Assembly: GCA_031002005.1 (NCBI GenBank)
Contig: JARYHS010008074.1
Span: 14,392,924 to 14,456,923 of the forward strand
DNA: 64,000 bases
Direction of reading: 5' to 3'
Origin: Vandiemenella viatica
Lineage: Eukaryota > Arthropoda > Insecta > Orthoptera > Morabidae
Part shown: positions 22,724 to 34,340 of the stretch, one piece after another
How positions within the stretch are numbered: position 1 is the first letter of the stretch
Layout of the letters: each line of letters starts with the position of its first letter
Translations under genes and position numbers: made by a program
Notes under the pieces: generated by a model
Databases searched by the model: none
Seen by the model: only the letters and a program-made list of their open reading frames with translations
Told to the model about the DNA's origin: nothing

Positions 22724-23557
22724 TTATCTGAAAGCTATACGATTAGGTAGTTTATTAAACATATGTATCCCAGAATAATTAACTCCTCTTTGAACTAATG
22801 ACAGAGATGCTTGTGTTTTATGCAAGTTATTTCTGTTTCTTGTATTGAAACTGTGTACCTGTGAATTAGGTGTAAACAGGTTAAAATTTTCTATGACAAA
22901 GCTCATGAGAGAATATATATACTGAGAATACATTGTAAGAATATTGAGTTTCTTAAAGAGTTGTCTGCAAGAAGTTCTTGGTTTTACCCTACACAGAAAC
23001 CTAATAGCTCTTTTCTGTGTTATTAAAACTTTTTTACTTTGTGAAGAGTTTCCCCAAAAAATTATGCCATATGACATTACTGAATGAAAATATGAGGAGT
23101 ACACCTGTTTCATTAATTCTAGATCTGCTGTTAGAGAAAGTGTTCGTATTGCGAAGGTGGCACTACTTAACTTTGTCAGTAGTGTAGTGATATGATCATG
23201 CCAACAGAGTTTCTGATCTATTTTAATACCAAGAAATTTTATACTCTCTGTTTCTAAGATTGTGTTGTTTTTATAGTTTATACATATATCTGGCTGTGCA
23301 TAGTTTTTTGTTTTAAACCTAATATAATGTGTTTTTTCAAAATTTAATTTTAATGAATTTGCCTTAAACCAATTTGCTACTACTCTAAGTACTTCATTTA
23401 CATTAAATTCTATAGTACTGTTTGGTGTTTTACGCACAGTCAGGTTAGTGTCATCTGCAAATAAAACACTCTTAACTATGTAGGATAAATTTCCAGGAAG
23501 GTCATTGATGTATAACAGAAAGAGGAGGGGACATATATTATTGTATGCTATAATCAT
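22724..23557 (-). pseudogene. LINE reverse transcriptase, C-terminal half
   Basis: The frame reads LLFLLYINDLPGN, the catalytic SVLFADDTNLT, a KFLGIKIDQKLCWHDH thumb motif, SYFHSVMSYGIIFWGN and a C-terminal HSFNTRNRNNLH block. The enzyme would copy the element's RNA into DNA. It starts abruptly inside the palm domain because the insertion is 5'-truncated. The Met at its start is not a true start codon. The last codons lie on the other side of the mariner insertion. Confidence 0.8.
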
Positions 23558-26500
23558 AAATTATTTAAAAAAAATGATGAACAAACTTTATATTAGTCTG
23601 TAGAGAGCGACGATGACAAAATTTGCTGCAAAGTCACATTTCAAAGTTTGAGGATAGCGTCACCATCTTGGTCGAGATAAGGAACTTTGTATGAAACCTT
23701 ATTCTGGCTGAAATTGCTACAAAATGCTAGCCAAACAGTTGAGTAATTTAAACGAAGGAAAAAAAAATACATAAGGATTATTTCGCTGACAAGTTGTCCG
23801 GCTCCACGTTTAGACAACACCGTAGTGTGAAAGTACTGTCAGACGAATGTACAAAGGGTATCGCTCAAGGAAACAAGAACACGAGATCATCTGTTGTAGC
23901 GTTGTCAGACTTGCTTTTCTGAAAAAAAAGATGCATATGCTAGTTTCCAAAAAAATTAGAATTTTTTTTCAATGGTTATAGATGCTTGGAATGTTTACAA
24001 TGTTTGTATAGATGCTGTTATTTTCATGACAGGAACAAAGATGTATTAAAGGACAAGAAAAAACCCTCTTTGAAATAAATAAATAAACCCTTTTTTCGGG
24101 AGTAAAGTATACATGTTGCTTTGGAAGTGTTCTCCTCGAGAGTCTTCACAAGAACGGCTCCATTGAGAAGCTGCGAAAATCCATGAGCAACTCTCGTTTA
24201 GTTGTATCAGTTGACATAAAACTACAGAATTTCAGAGTGAAGCTCAGTAGAGTGAATTCTTTGGAATATTAAAACAGTCTTCTATGTTTACAATAAACTT
24301 TGCTATTAGTAGTGATTGGTTCAGCAGGTGTATTGTTTGTTGCTGGTCATAACGAACTCCTCTATTACAAAGAATGGACATGCTACGCAAGTGCTATCTA
24401 CCGACAGATCGCAAAGCGGACTGCATTCGAATTCAACTATTACTTAAAGAATAATGAAAAATGTAGAACTTCAAGTTTCTGAAGGAGGGCAAGTGGAGGG
24501 TTCTAATGCGGCATTGACGAATGGGTTTCGATGAATCCGAGAATTTTAACAATAAATTTGTGTATGAACTAGCTTCAGTAGCTTCTGTTCCCAATAGCTT
24601 GTTCAAAACAGTCACTGTTCACTATTGATACAAATACCTTAAAACGTTGTCAGCAAGAGCGACAAACATATCTCCATTTTTCCGTCGCTAATAGCTTCGG
24701 ACGTGTAGTAAGTAAGCATGCTGTCCCGTGAGTACTGAAGAGGCCACGCCACCTCCTCCATATTGCCATAGCTCAGCAAACCGAATACAGAGCTCTACTT
24801 ACACCATTCTGCCATAAGCTCCATTCTCCTTCATTTCTATTAAACTAGTATTGTAATATACAGAGAGCGGTATTGTTAAAAATAATTAGATTTGGTATAT
24901 GCAAAACGTGGCGCTTTCCTGGTTTATATGTATATTCGCTGAGTAAACAAGATCAAACCATTCCTGAACCTCTGTCAACCCAGAACAAGTCACTCGGATT
25001 ATTTCCGTCGAATTCCCAAGACTTGAAAAACAAAGATTAAATTCTTCAAATTGTCTTCTACAGTTAGTTTTCTACATTTAGTATGCGAAATACGTAAAAG
25101 ACAAAAATGTATAGAACAGCTGCAATTATATTTTTGGAAGAAGAGAATGGCGAGGGTAGAACGGTTCCACTGCTGACTCCCTCTTAGGAGGAGAGTAGAC
25201 GAAATGTTGTGGAACGAGATCTGTGACTACAGCCGCCTCGAGCCCTGGGGCTCAGCCGACGGACACCTCCGTCCTCGCGTGTTTGTTTGGTGTTCCATAA
25301 ACTAAAGCGTGCGTTCTTGGCTGGGACGGATACACGGTACCCGATGGCATTGCTTTAGGTTAATGACCAGTTTCCTTCTTCGATATTCCGGGACCAGTTT
25401 ATAAACAACACTTCACGACTCATGGCTACAAAACCGGTAGACTGGTATCAATTTCGAGTGATTCTGTCTGGTATTCCGTACTGCAATAATAAGTTTACAG
25501 AATGTCGTAGGAAACCTACATCAGTTTGTACAGAGCGGCGATCAACGACTTCTGTCGAAGTTTAATGCTTGGTAATGCCTGCGAGTTTCATCAACCCTTT
25601 CGTCATTTAAAATGAGTTTGTCAAAGGTAACTTTTGAAGCGAAAAATTAACCCCGCTTAGATGTCGGCCTTCCTGACAGTGTAGGATGGACCATGGGGGA
25701 AGGAAGATAGAGGAGACGAAATAACGATAAATCTGTGTAACCTCATAGAAACACTCGTCTCCTACTGCGCATGCGTGGCGGCCATAGGAATCACCCCAAA
25801 ACATTGGGCTGTTTGCACTGTCTCTGCTGCTGAGAATATTTCATTTTCTAATATTCTAAAGTTTTCTATAATGCCAAGTTGTGTTGCATAGGGTTGAACA
25901 AACAGACAAAATAGGAAACAACCTGGAATAACGTTACATAAGTTGATCACATTATAATTATTGTTCTTGAAGTGTCTGATAGGTAACTGCAACATTAGGG
26001 ACTATCGCTATAAATTTATTCATTGCTCTCAACAGGATGATGTTGTTCTCAAATGTTTGTTGGTGTAGTGTAGACAATCAGCATATGTTACTACTTTGCA
26101 CTTGAAAAGCTAGCCTTATTGTAGACAAGTGTTGAAAGTCTAATTTAAGCGGGTCAAGTTTACATCGCGACACAGTAAATATGGTATTCTGTATGATTTA
26201 CTCCAGTTTCAATTTACACTGAAAGTGTACGATGAAATTAATTGTATAATTTATTATTGCACGTGCGTTATTCCAATTGCAGTTTATACTGAAGTTATAT
26301 GTTGGAATTAGTTGTGATAATTTATGCTACATTAACTAGGAATCCTGATATTGTCAATGTTGTTATAGCTAGAAATATAGTTTACATTGAATTTTGTGTG
26401 TTGAAGTGGGCAGCACATCATGACCATGGCGATGCTATTTGGTGATTGATTCTCATGTTAATCGATGAGACTAATTGAAAATCAAGAGTAATTTTTTTTT

Positions 26501-27480
26501 ATATCTCCCTTAGTTCTGGAGATATCAACTATCAAAAATTAGTTACAGGTATAGTTCCTTGAGCCTTTGGAGACGTTTTTATTCTGATCCAGGCCGCGTT
26601 TCAACCTAACAACAAGGATTAGTAAAAAAATAAAACACGCAATCTGCATGTGCAGCAAAATTATTGTTTTGGTACAGTTCGCATAACAACCTAACAAACC
26701 TCAATTTGGAGACAGTATATCTCGAGAGCTAAGCGAGATAATGAAAAAAAATTTCATTATTTTCGATTTGTCTCTTCGTGTTACATAAGAATCTATCATC
26801 AAATTTTTCTTCTGAGTTTCAACTCAAAACACCTCACTTTTGAGACTATATCTCGAGAAATAAGCAGGATATTAAAAACAATTATTCTTCATTTTTGATC
26901 TGTATCGTCGAGTTACATAATAATCAATCATCAAATTGCGGTTCCACGGTTGTCGTATTATTCCCTTGAGGTTTTTGTGCCTATTCCCAGTGTTTTTACG
27001 GCCGACCAATATGGCGACCTCCCCACCCCATTTTTCTCTACGCGGCGTCACTCCAGTGCATGATGAAGGTCCCTTGCGTCGTCTCCTCTATCTTCTTTCT
27101 TCCATGGATGGGACGGGTCAAAATTAATTGAAACTTTACAGAATTGTGCCTGCAAGTTATTTTTACGCTCAAAAAAGCACAAACGTATTTCAAACACTAT
27201 ACTGTTCGTTTCTGAATAATAGCAAAAATGGTCACTATAGATTTATCAGCACTAACAGATGGTGTGGGGAAGGGGGATGGGGGGGGGGGGGAAGAAAAGA
27301 GAGTGAGAAAAACGTTTGATAAACACCAAAAATGAACAAAACAGTTTGCTGGAACAAAGAAATTTTAAAGTGACATTTCATTGATTAAAATTAAATTTTG
27401 CACATTTACACTACGTTTTTTTTTTACAAAATGGTTTCTAGCCAATCAAGCCTAGCAGTCAACTAATTCCACGTTATTGC
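23558..27480. other. Long intergenic or intronic stretch
   Basis: About 3.9 kb without a supported gene. It contains short T/A tracts, a GC-richer patch at 25150-25300 and a two-unit repeat at 26711-26940. Short open frames lack recognisable motifs. It may be an intron of the receptor gene, if upstream exons lie left of the window. Confidence 0.4.
26711..26940. repeat. Two diverged tandem units (~130 bp)
   Basis: Both units contain a GAGAC(A)TATATCTCGAGA word, AAGC(G/A)(A/G)GATA, a TTCATTxTTGAT(T/C)TGT word, a GTTACATAA word and AATCxATCATCAAATT. A weaker third trace may lie near 26500 (TATCTCCCTTAG, GGAGATATC). No function is visible. Confidence 0.45.
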
Positions 27481-28999
27481 CTCTCTGCACAATATTTACA
27501 CATTGGCTGTGATAAACCAACCTGTGAAATCGTTTTCCACAACTTCTATGATTATCATCCTGCGCAGCCTATCACAGAACCAACTTAGTGTTTTAACGGC
27601 AGTGAAAACATTTTAGATCTTATCGTTACAGACAGCACAATGTTATCAGAAGATATTTCAACAACTGCAGGATTAAGCGATAATAAATTCGAAATTACAA
27701 TTGTAAAATCAATAGCTGATTATTAAAACATAAGTATTGTTTATACATTTAAAATATTTTAAAAGTACCTAAATGATAGCAGCGATCTTTTAAAGCAATA
27801 CGATGCACTTCTTAAGAGACGGTTCACTCGCATAATTAGGGAAGACATCAACAGACATATTACAAAGCGGACAGTAATACAAGGCAAGAATTAAATTCAG
27901 TACACGTGAAAAGCAAAGAGAAGAACAGGAAACAGTATGGATCAGGGAAATCTAAACTGTGCTACGACAAAAAGTAACACATGCAATTTCAGCCGAAATT
28001 CGTTCTCGAAAAGAAACATAGAAAACACAAAGAAATTTTGATCGTACAAAAAAGTGAAAGGTTACTGGTATATCCAACAGTATGACATAATTAATGCAAA
28101 GTGCAAACCAGTTAGGAATAAGTGAAAGATATGACAAGCCCAACGTCCTTAATACTGAATTTAAAAATTCATTTACTAAAGAAAATACAGATGCCTTACC
28201 GCTTTTTCCACGTCGCGTCATGGAGAATTGTCTTTGGTTCGTTATAGTATACTCTGCAGGTGTCATAAAGCAGTTGAACATTCTGAAATGGGCGAAAGCA
28301 CCGGGCCCTGTAAAATGCCAGTGAGAGTGTTTTCAGAGTACGTGACTCTAGTCAAATGATTGCTTGATCTTCCAGTCATAAAGTATCATTTTTCTCGTTT
28401 AACGATGGCAGATTGCTTTTATTTCCAAGAAAGGATATCGGGTCAACAACCAACTGATCTTTCTGACATCTATCTGCAGTAGGCTTCCGGAGCATATCAT
28501 ATCAAATTCATGTTAATGAAAATTATTCATGTTGGATCACAGGTTGATGGATTGTATTTCTCCGATTTTCAGAAGGTTTAGTAATGGAAATTCGAATGTA
28601 TTCAATATTGCAAAAGATCTGTAAATGTACAGATGATTTCACGGTAGAAAAATATGTCGTAGGAGGAGAAGTGTTTGTTTATCTAGAAGTTGAATCGGGC
28701 GTCGCGTAGGAGAGCGTAATACGACCAGTTCTATCTCCAGATATTTGTAAACGATCCGGCTAACTGTTGTTTATTGATGGTACGCTATCTGTAGAGAGGT
28801 TAAGTGTTCCGCTTATTGTTTAGAGATTTAGCGCGATTTCGACGTCATTTTAATATAGTGTGATAAACGACAGCTTAAATTAAACTGCGATAACTGCGAG
28901 ATAAACTACATAGTGAATAAGAAGAGATCAATTTCCCATAAATAATCCTTTAAGTACTTAGGTGTAAGAGTACAAAGCAACATCAAATGGCGTCAGCAC

Positions 29000-29316
29000 C
29001 AGTGGCGTATCTAAGTCAACAAGGGCCCCGGTGCAAAAAAAATATTTTGGGCCCTCAGGCCAGATGGGCGGCCTTTTTTTGTTTTGTGTTGCTGGTAGGG
29101 GCCCCCTGAGCTGAGGCTGGGCCCTTAGTGACAGGCTCCCTGTGTGTCAGGAGCCCCCTTAAACGACGGTAGAGCTAAAAAAATCGGCAGTTTACCGTGA
29201 AGGCCCGTGGGCTCTCTGAACTGCGCTTGCGGGCCCCCTGAGGTACGCTTTGGGCCCCCTGAGCGTAGGAGCCCCGGTACACTGCACCGCCTACCCCTAT
29301 AGTAGCTACGCCCATG
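29000..29316. mobile_element. hAT-like MITE (317 bp) inside LINE relic
   Basis: The ends are CAGTGGCGTATCTA and the complement of TAGCTACGCCCATG. Flanking octamers GTCAGCAC (28992-28999) and ATCAGCAC (29317-29324) match at 7 of 8 positions. The interior has repeated GGGCCCC and CCTGAG words and no gene. Confidence 0.7.
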
Positions 29317-29426
29317 ATCAGCACATGACATCAGTCGTTGTAACCGCTAATTCTAAACTACGATCACATGTCGAATTTTTAAGAACTGTAACGTATTTGC
29401 AAAGGAAATAACGTGTAACATCCTGG

Positions 29427-29545
29427 TTCAGTAGTTGAGCGGCAAAAGTCACCACCTAAACCCTTTCCATTCCTCGTGTGCAACCCTGTACCGCCTCTAA
29501 TGACCTCGACCTCAACGAGGCATAAAACCTAAAATAAAAAGGCAA
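29427..29545 (+). repeat. SINE-A, internally deleted
   Basis: An A-box-like AGTAGTTGAGCGGC start is followed almost directly by the tail-side CTCTAATGACCTCGACC, CAACGAGGC and an A-rich end. The B-box region is missing. It sits within the CR1-like relic. Confidence 0.55.
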
Positions 29546-29999
29546 GAAAACCACATATCGAGAATCGTTGTGTTGTGTGGGATCTACGTTTCAAAGGGTT
29601 GATTAATAGTATCGACAATGTGCAGAGAAGAGCCGGCGGTTATTGACCGTTTTGCGTCAGAAGTGTCACATAACTGATACGGAAATTAGGCTGGGAATCT
29701 CTTGTAGATCCACGACGCAGTTTCTACATAGATTTCCGGAGCAACAAGTGAAAAATTTGTGTCACATACATATGAAGTGAAAAACTTGTCTCAATGACAG
29801 GGTAGATAATCTAAGTGAAATAAGGTGGCATACTGACGCTTATATGAATTCATTCCCCCTCGTGCCATTAGGTATAGGAACGCACACAGAAGATGTTAAA
29901 TTTGGTGTAAAGGATTCTTTGGCAATTCTCTCTTTAAATTTAGATACAATCTGCTACCTAGACTCAGGTAACACAAGTCAGAGATACCAGATCTTTATG

Positions 30000-30330
30000 T
30001 TAGCAGCTTCTGAAACAAATAAAGGAGCTTTGTAACTTCTCTACTTTTGCAATCGAAGGCTCCCCCGGTGAATCTGATGTTGAAGATCTCTCTGGTATGC
30101 GCCCGGATCAATTGATCGTAGTTCAACGAATTTTCGACGGCGTAACGCTCCATCATCTTCAGGTCTACCGACCGGCGTGAGGAGCGCAGTCCAGGACGCG
30201 ACTGCCGGGCCGGACCTGTTGGGGCGGTATTTATATCCTTCGACCCATCCCCTCCACTCCCGCCGCGGCGCTCGGATAGCGGTGGTGGGGGCGGTACGCT
30301 CCGACGCGTCGAGCAGTGATCATCATCTGT
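30000..30330 (-). mobile_element. Possible Penelope-like terminal segment
   Basis: On the minus strand a TATA-like GGATATAAATACC word is followed by a GC-rich stretch, CCTGAAGATGATGG, a CGCCGTCGAAAATTC word and CAGAGAGATCTTCAACATC. The order TATA, CTGA(A/T)GA, CGAAA and a final GAGA-TTTTC word resembles the terminal segment after the Penelope-like endonuclease at 41961-42185. No endonuclease or RT frame is attached, so this is tentative. Confidence 0.3.
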
Positions 30331-30512
30331 ATGCCACCCTCGTCGCACACCGTGCCACTTTTCTCTGCCAAATATTTTCATCAAGTGGCGGAATTGTCGT
30401 GAATTAGTCAACACCAAATCGCAGGACAACGATAGAAAAAATATCACTATATAGTAAAAGGACTGTGCACATCGTAGAACACGGAGCTGCCACTGTGTGA
30501 TTGATGTTGCAG

Positions 30513-30682
30513 GGCGGTGCGCAGCTCGCACGAGGGCTCCAGGAAGCGGCGCAGTCGGCGCGTGTTCGCGCTGTACTCGCTGTACGCGTGGGGCCTGCCC
30601 ACTCTCATCACGGCCATCACGGGGTACCTGCGATACTCCGGCCGCATCAGGGGCTTCAGCGACGAGAACTGCTTCATCAAGA
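30513..30682 (+). CDS. Methuselah-like GPCR, TM4-region exon
   Basis: This internal exon of a secretin-family, Methuselah-like G-protein-coupled receptor encodes a plasma-membrane signalling protein. The acceptor is TTGATGTTGCAG at 30501-30512 and the donor is A|GTCAGT at 30683. The 56 complete codons read a basic loop (HEGSRKRRSRR), then VFALYSLYAWGLPTLITAITG, the YSLYAWG-type motif and hydrophobic TM4 of this family, and an extracellular loop with DENCFIK. It starts in phase 1 and ends in phase 1, fitting the next exon exactly. Codon use is strongly GC-rich against AT-rich surroundings. The ligand cannot be told from this part. Confidence 0.85.
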
Positions 30683-31072
30683 GTCAGTAACAACCCACCC
30701 ACCTCAGCTCCTTACTTTTTAACATCCTGGCACACTTTCACATTGAACGAAAACGTCACTTTCCAACATCCCCACATCTCCTCAAATGAAACACCTCACT
30801 CAATACACAACTGACATAACATTATCGATTTTGTGTTACAAAGTTTGGAATCGTGCATAATTTAGAGTAATAATGACTTGTGATACTCCTGACAGATAGA
30901 AACTGTCACGTGATTTTTCATGCTTCCGCGTCCGCCTTAAGGCGCGTGGTTTTGGAGGCCGTGCCACGTTATTTATTTATTTTCCCATATACAACATAGC
31001 CCAGCACCTAGTATCTAATCTGGGCCCTTATTTCCATTATTTTACATTTACATATATTTGTATCTTATATAT
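30683..31072. other. Start of receptor intron 1
   Basis: This is intronic sequence between the donor of the TM4 exon and the left terminal repeat of the DUF7869-like transposon. Nothing else is visible in it. Confidence 0.6.
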
Positions 31073-31082
31073 GAAGGGATCG

Positions 31083-31105
31083 GAGAGATATAGTCATAAG
31101 CCACA
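31083..31105. repeat. Terminal-motif copies (first of a set)
   Basis: The motif GTGGCTTRTGACTATATCTC occurs in both terminal repeats and again inside the element at about 31295-31315, 35997-36016 and 36407-36428, with a weaker form at 36181-36205. The internal copies fall in the 3' flank, intron 1 and the 5' leader of the element's gene. Repeated subterminal sites commonly bind the transposase, an inference here. Confidence 0.6.
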
Positions 31106-31985
31106 TTCAACTCGTTTTGAGATACAGCGATTTTAAAGTTCCATGGAAATATAAAAATGTTGAATACAGAATAGTCACTTCCTTTTAGCTTTTAATTATA
31201 CATTAGTACATTGCAAACTTGTGTAAAATACCCGACTTTCTTTCTGTTATGTAATATTAATTTTAGAGTCATTTTAATTATGATGTGGTCGAAAGTGGCT
31301 TATGAATGTATCTCCCGTAAAATAATTTATAACTGAACAATACATTTTTAAGCTTTTATTTTGAAATTTATACAAAAAGTACTAATTTGTAATATTTTTT
31401 GTACACACATACATACATAACAGATAAGTCAGTCTAATACATTATTTTACAACGAACATGTGAAATCAAAGAAGTTCTTCTATGTCATCATCATTCACAT
31501 TATTTCCAGCACATAACCGAAAAAAAACTTTGATATGCTGTAGGTATGTATGCCATAAGAGACAATATGTCATCAATTTTTTTCTGATTAATTGGAAGTG
31601 GCTTTCTATATTTTATTGGCAGCTGAAATAGATCTGGTTCAGTAGGCCTTCTTTTCCTCTTGCTACGTAAATCCACTGACTTGAAGGTTCCTATGTCTGA
31701 GTACAGTGCTTCACACTTAGCTTGAAGGGATCTTTATAATCAAACTTAAATTGAGTAGCTTCACTAAAGCGAATGGGATCTCCAGATGTGAATAAAGTGG
31801 GTATAGAGATTAATGACTTCAGATCGGCCAAGCTTCTGAAGTCTTGTCTTTGCATTTTTGTCACAATGAAATTTTTACTAGCAGATTTTACTACTACTGC
31901 CCATTCATCTGGTGTGTATACTATTGGACGTCTGCTTCTCGCATACGTTTCAATGCTACCAAAATCACGATCGCAAGGAAGTCTG

Positions 31986-34025
31986 ATCCTGCTGCAAGCG
32001 GCGATACAGGATGCGTTCATCCGCAGCCAACATCTGGTGGGGGTATTTTTCGATATTGAGAAGGCCTACGATACTACCTGGCGGCATGTTATTTTAAAAC
32101 AATTACATGACTGGGGTTTTAGGGGAAACCTGCCCCGTTTTTTAAAATCATTTTTATCTGGACGTTGCTTCCGGTACCGAGTCGGTAGTGAAGTGCCCGA
32201 TCTTTTTATTCAGGAAAACGGTGTTCCTCAGGGATCTGTTTTAAGTGTGATCCTTTTTGCAATTGCTATAAATAGCATAGCATCCATTGTAAGGAGTCCA
32301 ATAGGGTACTCCTTATATGTGGATGATTTTTTAATTTTTATTGCATCGTCCAGCCTGAGAAGCGCTGAGCGGCAGTTGCAACTCACGCTGAACAGGCTGG
32401 ATGAATGGTCAGTGCACACCGGATTTCGTTTCTCTGCCGAGAAAACCCGGTGTGTACTTTTTAGTCGTAGTAGGAATCTTTTACCAGAGCCCCACCTCAC
32501 CTTGAGGAACACTGTTTTATGTTTTACCGATACTGTTCGGTTTCTGGGCCTCATTTTAGACAGTAGGCTAACCTGGCTGCCACATCTTAAAGATGTGAAA
32601 GCCAGAGCCTCAAAAGCTCTCAATGTTTTAAAATGTCTGTGTGGCAGGTCATGGGGCGCTGCCCGCTCCTGCCTGCTACAATTTTACAGAGCCTTTGTAC
32701 GGTCGCGGCTGGAATACGGTTGTATCGTGTATGGTTCGGCACGGGACAGCTATCTCCGTATACTAGATAGTGTCCACCATGCTGGAATTCGGCTCGCCAC
32801 GGGTGCATATCGCACCAGCCCTATTGACAGCATTTGTGCTGACTCGGGCGAGCCGCCGCTTACCATCCGCCGGCGACTCCTCATGGTGCGACACTACCTG
32901 CAGGTTGCCATAACACCTGGCAGTGCCGTGTACGACTTAGTTGTACATCCCAACTACGAGCGGCTCTATGCGAATCGACATAGAGCCACTAAACCGTTCA
33001 GCTACCGTACAAAGGCTATTTTAGAACAATACGGATTCGAGCTTCCTTCATTTTATCACCAGGGTTGGAGTAAATCTCCTCCCTGGCTTTTAAAGAGGCC
33101 CAGAATAATTTTAGACCTGTCTCGGTACAATAAACTGTGTACCGTTGACAGTGTTTTTAATAATATTTTCAGAGACATTTTAAATCAGCATCACACGTTT
33201 ACCCCGGTATATACGGATGGGTCTAAGCAGGCTAACGGAGTAGGATGCTCCATAGTGTTCCCTCGAGCGACTTACACATTCAAACTGGACGGCAAGTGCA
33301 GCATTTTTACTGCCGAGTGCTACGCCGTGCTAAAGTCGCTCCAGCATATGAAAGTAAATCCCGATAAGTGTTTCATCATATGCTGTGATTCCCTCAGCTG
33401 TATTCAGGCCATAGGTAATATGTACCCAGCAGACCCTCTAGTCCAGGACATCCAGGACGCCCTCCTTTCCCTCCAATCTCGTGGAAAGGAGGTTTTATTC
33501 TGCTGGGTACCGGGCCATGTGGGAATCAGGGGGAACGAGGCAGCAGATGAAGCTGCCAAGTTAGCCTGTGACAAGGTCCGAATCGTCTTTGCACCGGTCC
33601 CAAAGTCAGACCTTGCCTCGGCGGTGAAGAGATTTATCTTTGATATTTGGCAGAGGCAGTAGCTGGAAGTCGAGCATAATAAGCTCCGGCTGGTCAAACC
33701 GACCGTTCAGCCGTGGAGCAGCTCCTTCCAGCGGGCGAGGAGGGATGAGGTTCTCCTTACTCGCCTCCGTATAGGGCACTGTCCTCTCACTCATAGTTTC
33801 CTTCTCCGCCGAGAGGACCCTCCGGAATGTGATGCTTGTGGCGTACTTTTGACGGTACGCCACATTTTAACCGAATTTATATTGTTTTTAGATTTAAGGG
33901 CAGACGTTGGCTTAGGCAACGATCTGTCCCTTATTTTAAGCGATGACCGTGACAACGTGGCTGAGGTTTTAAAGTTTTGCAGCTTGGCCGGTCTTGTCCC
34001 AAAAATTTTGGGCAGATCGGCCTAG
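31986..34025 (+). pseudogene. LINE reverse transcriptase-RNase H polyprotein
   Basis: This is the C-terminal part of ORF2. From the truncation point it reads the RT motifs VFFDIEKAYDTTW, NGVPQGSVLSVILF and the catalytic SLYVDDFLIF, then RFLGLILDSRLTW, RSRLEYGCIVYGSA and GAYRTSPIDSI. The RNase H domain (about 33200-33560) shows PVYTDGSK, FTAECYAV, CCDSLSCIQAI and WVPGHVGIRGNEAADEAAK with all catalytic residues. One TAG at 33660-33662 replaces a likely Trp codon. Beyond it the same frame stays open to 34025 and contains a CDACG...RHIL zinc-binding-like motif. Codons upstream of 31986 belong to the host element, not to this protein. Confidence 0.88.
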
Positions 34026-34033
34026 GTTTTAGA

Positions 34034-34340
34034 TTGGATTAGTGGCCATTTACAGCCACTAATCCAAGTACTGTTTTTACTTATGACACTGCTTATATGG
34101 CTGGCCTCTTTACAGCCAGCCAGCTTACGCGTTTTTTTAAACTGGTTGGCCCTTTTACAGCCAACCAGTTAATATATGTATTTTTATAATTTATTGCCTA
34201 TTTTCAGTTTTATGTTTTACGTTGCTGTCTGCGTGGCCGATCTCTTTACAGTCGGCCACGCAGTCGGTATTTTAATTAGTATGCTAGTATTTTATTGTCC
34301 TGTCTCTGTGGCCGACCACTTTACAGTCGGCCACACAGAC
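34034..34340 (+). other. Array of five hairpins in LINE 3' UTR
   Basis: Five inverted repeats lie at 34034-34067, 34099-34121, 34140-34170, 34229-34263 and 34302-34340. The stems differ (TTGGATTAGTGGC, GGCTGGC, AACTGGTTGGC, CTGCGTGGCCGA, TGTGGCCGAC) but each pairs with its own partner. The loops are nearly constant (CATTTACA, CTCTTTACA, CCTTTTACA, TCTCTTTACAG, CACTTTACA). Conserved loops on changing but complementary stems point to a selected RNA structure, perhaps recognised by the element's RT or RNP. Confidence 0.75.

Larger units (their letters stand above)
21133..23557 (-). mobile_element. CR1/jockey-group LINE, 5'-truncated, split by a mariner
   Basis: The minus-strand RT part is 23557-22688 and its 3' portion is 21391-21133, with the mariner at 21394-22685 in between. 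The last ~260 bases end with AGCAAGATTGATAAATAAAT, a tetranucleotide tail. A related 3' UTR (CAGAGGT, CTTCCTCA, CAGGGAT words) occurs at 58735-59105. The element is cut off at its 5' side shortly before the FADD box. Confidence 0.7.
27540..29850 (+). pseudogene. CR1-like LINE relic, interrupted by a MITE and a SINE
   Basis: Fragments occur in LINE order across changing frames: an endonuclease end (NILDLIVTDSTML, AGLSD), a linker (FKNSFTKENTDALPLFP), an RT start (LTSICSRLPEHIISNS), RT motif regions near 28700-28760 (a SVI, PVL, FVNDPAN series), a thumb (YLGVRVQSNIKWRQH) and the C-terminal region (SIDNVQRRAGGY, GWESLVDPRRSFY). Removing the MITE at 29000-29316 and one duplication copy joins the thumb frame directly to MTSVVVTANSKLRS. 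This copy is old and dead. Confidence 0.65.

Noticed and set aside
31773..31985. N-terminal extension of the LINE RT frame
   Set aside because: These codons are antisense DUF7869-like sequence. The LINE starts after the 13-bp duplication at 31986.
31691..32020. Separate small protein on the minus strand
   Set aside because: It is the C-terminal part of the DUF7869-like gene exposed by the LINE insertion, with its first residues read from LINE sequence.
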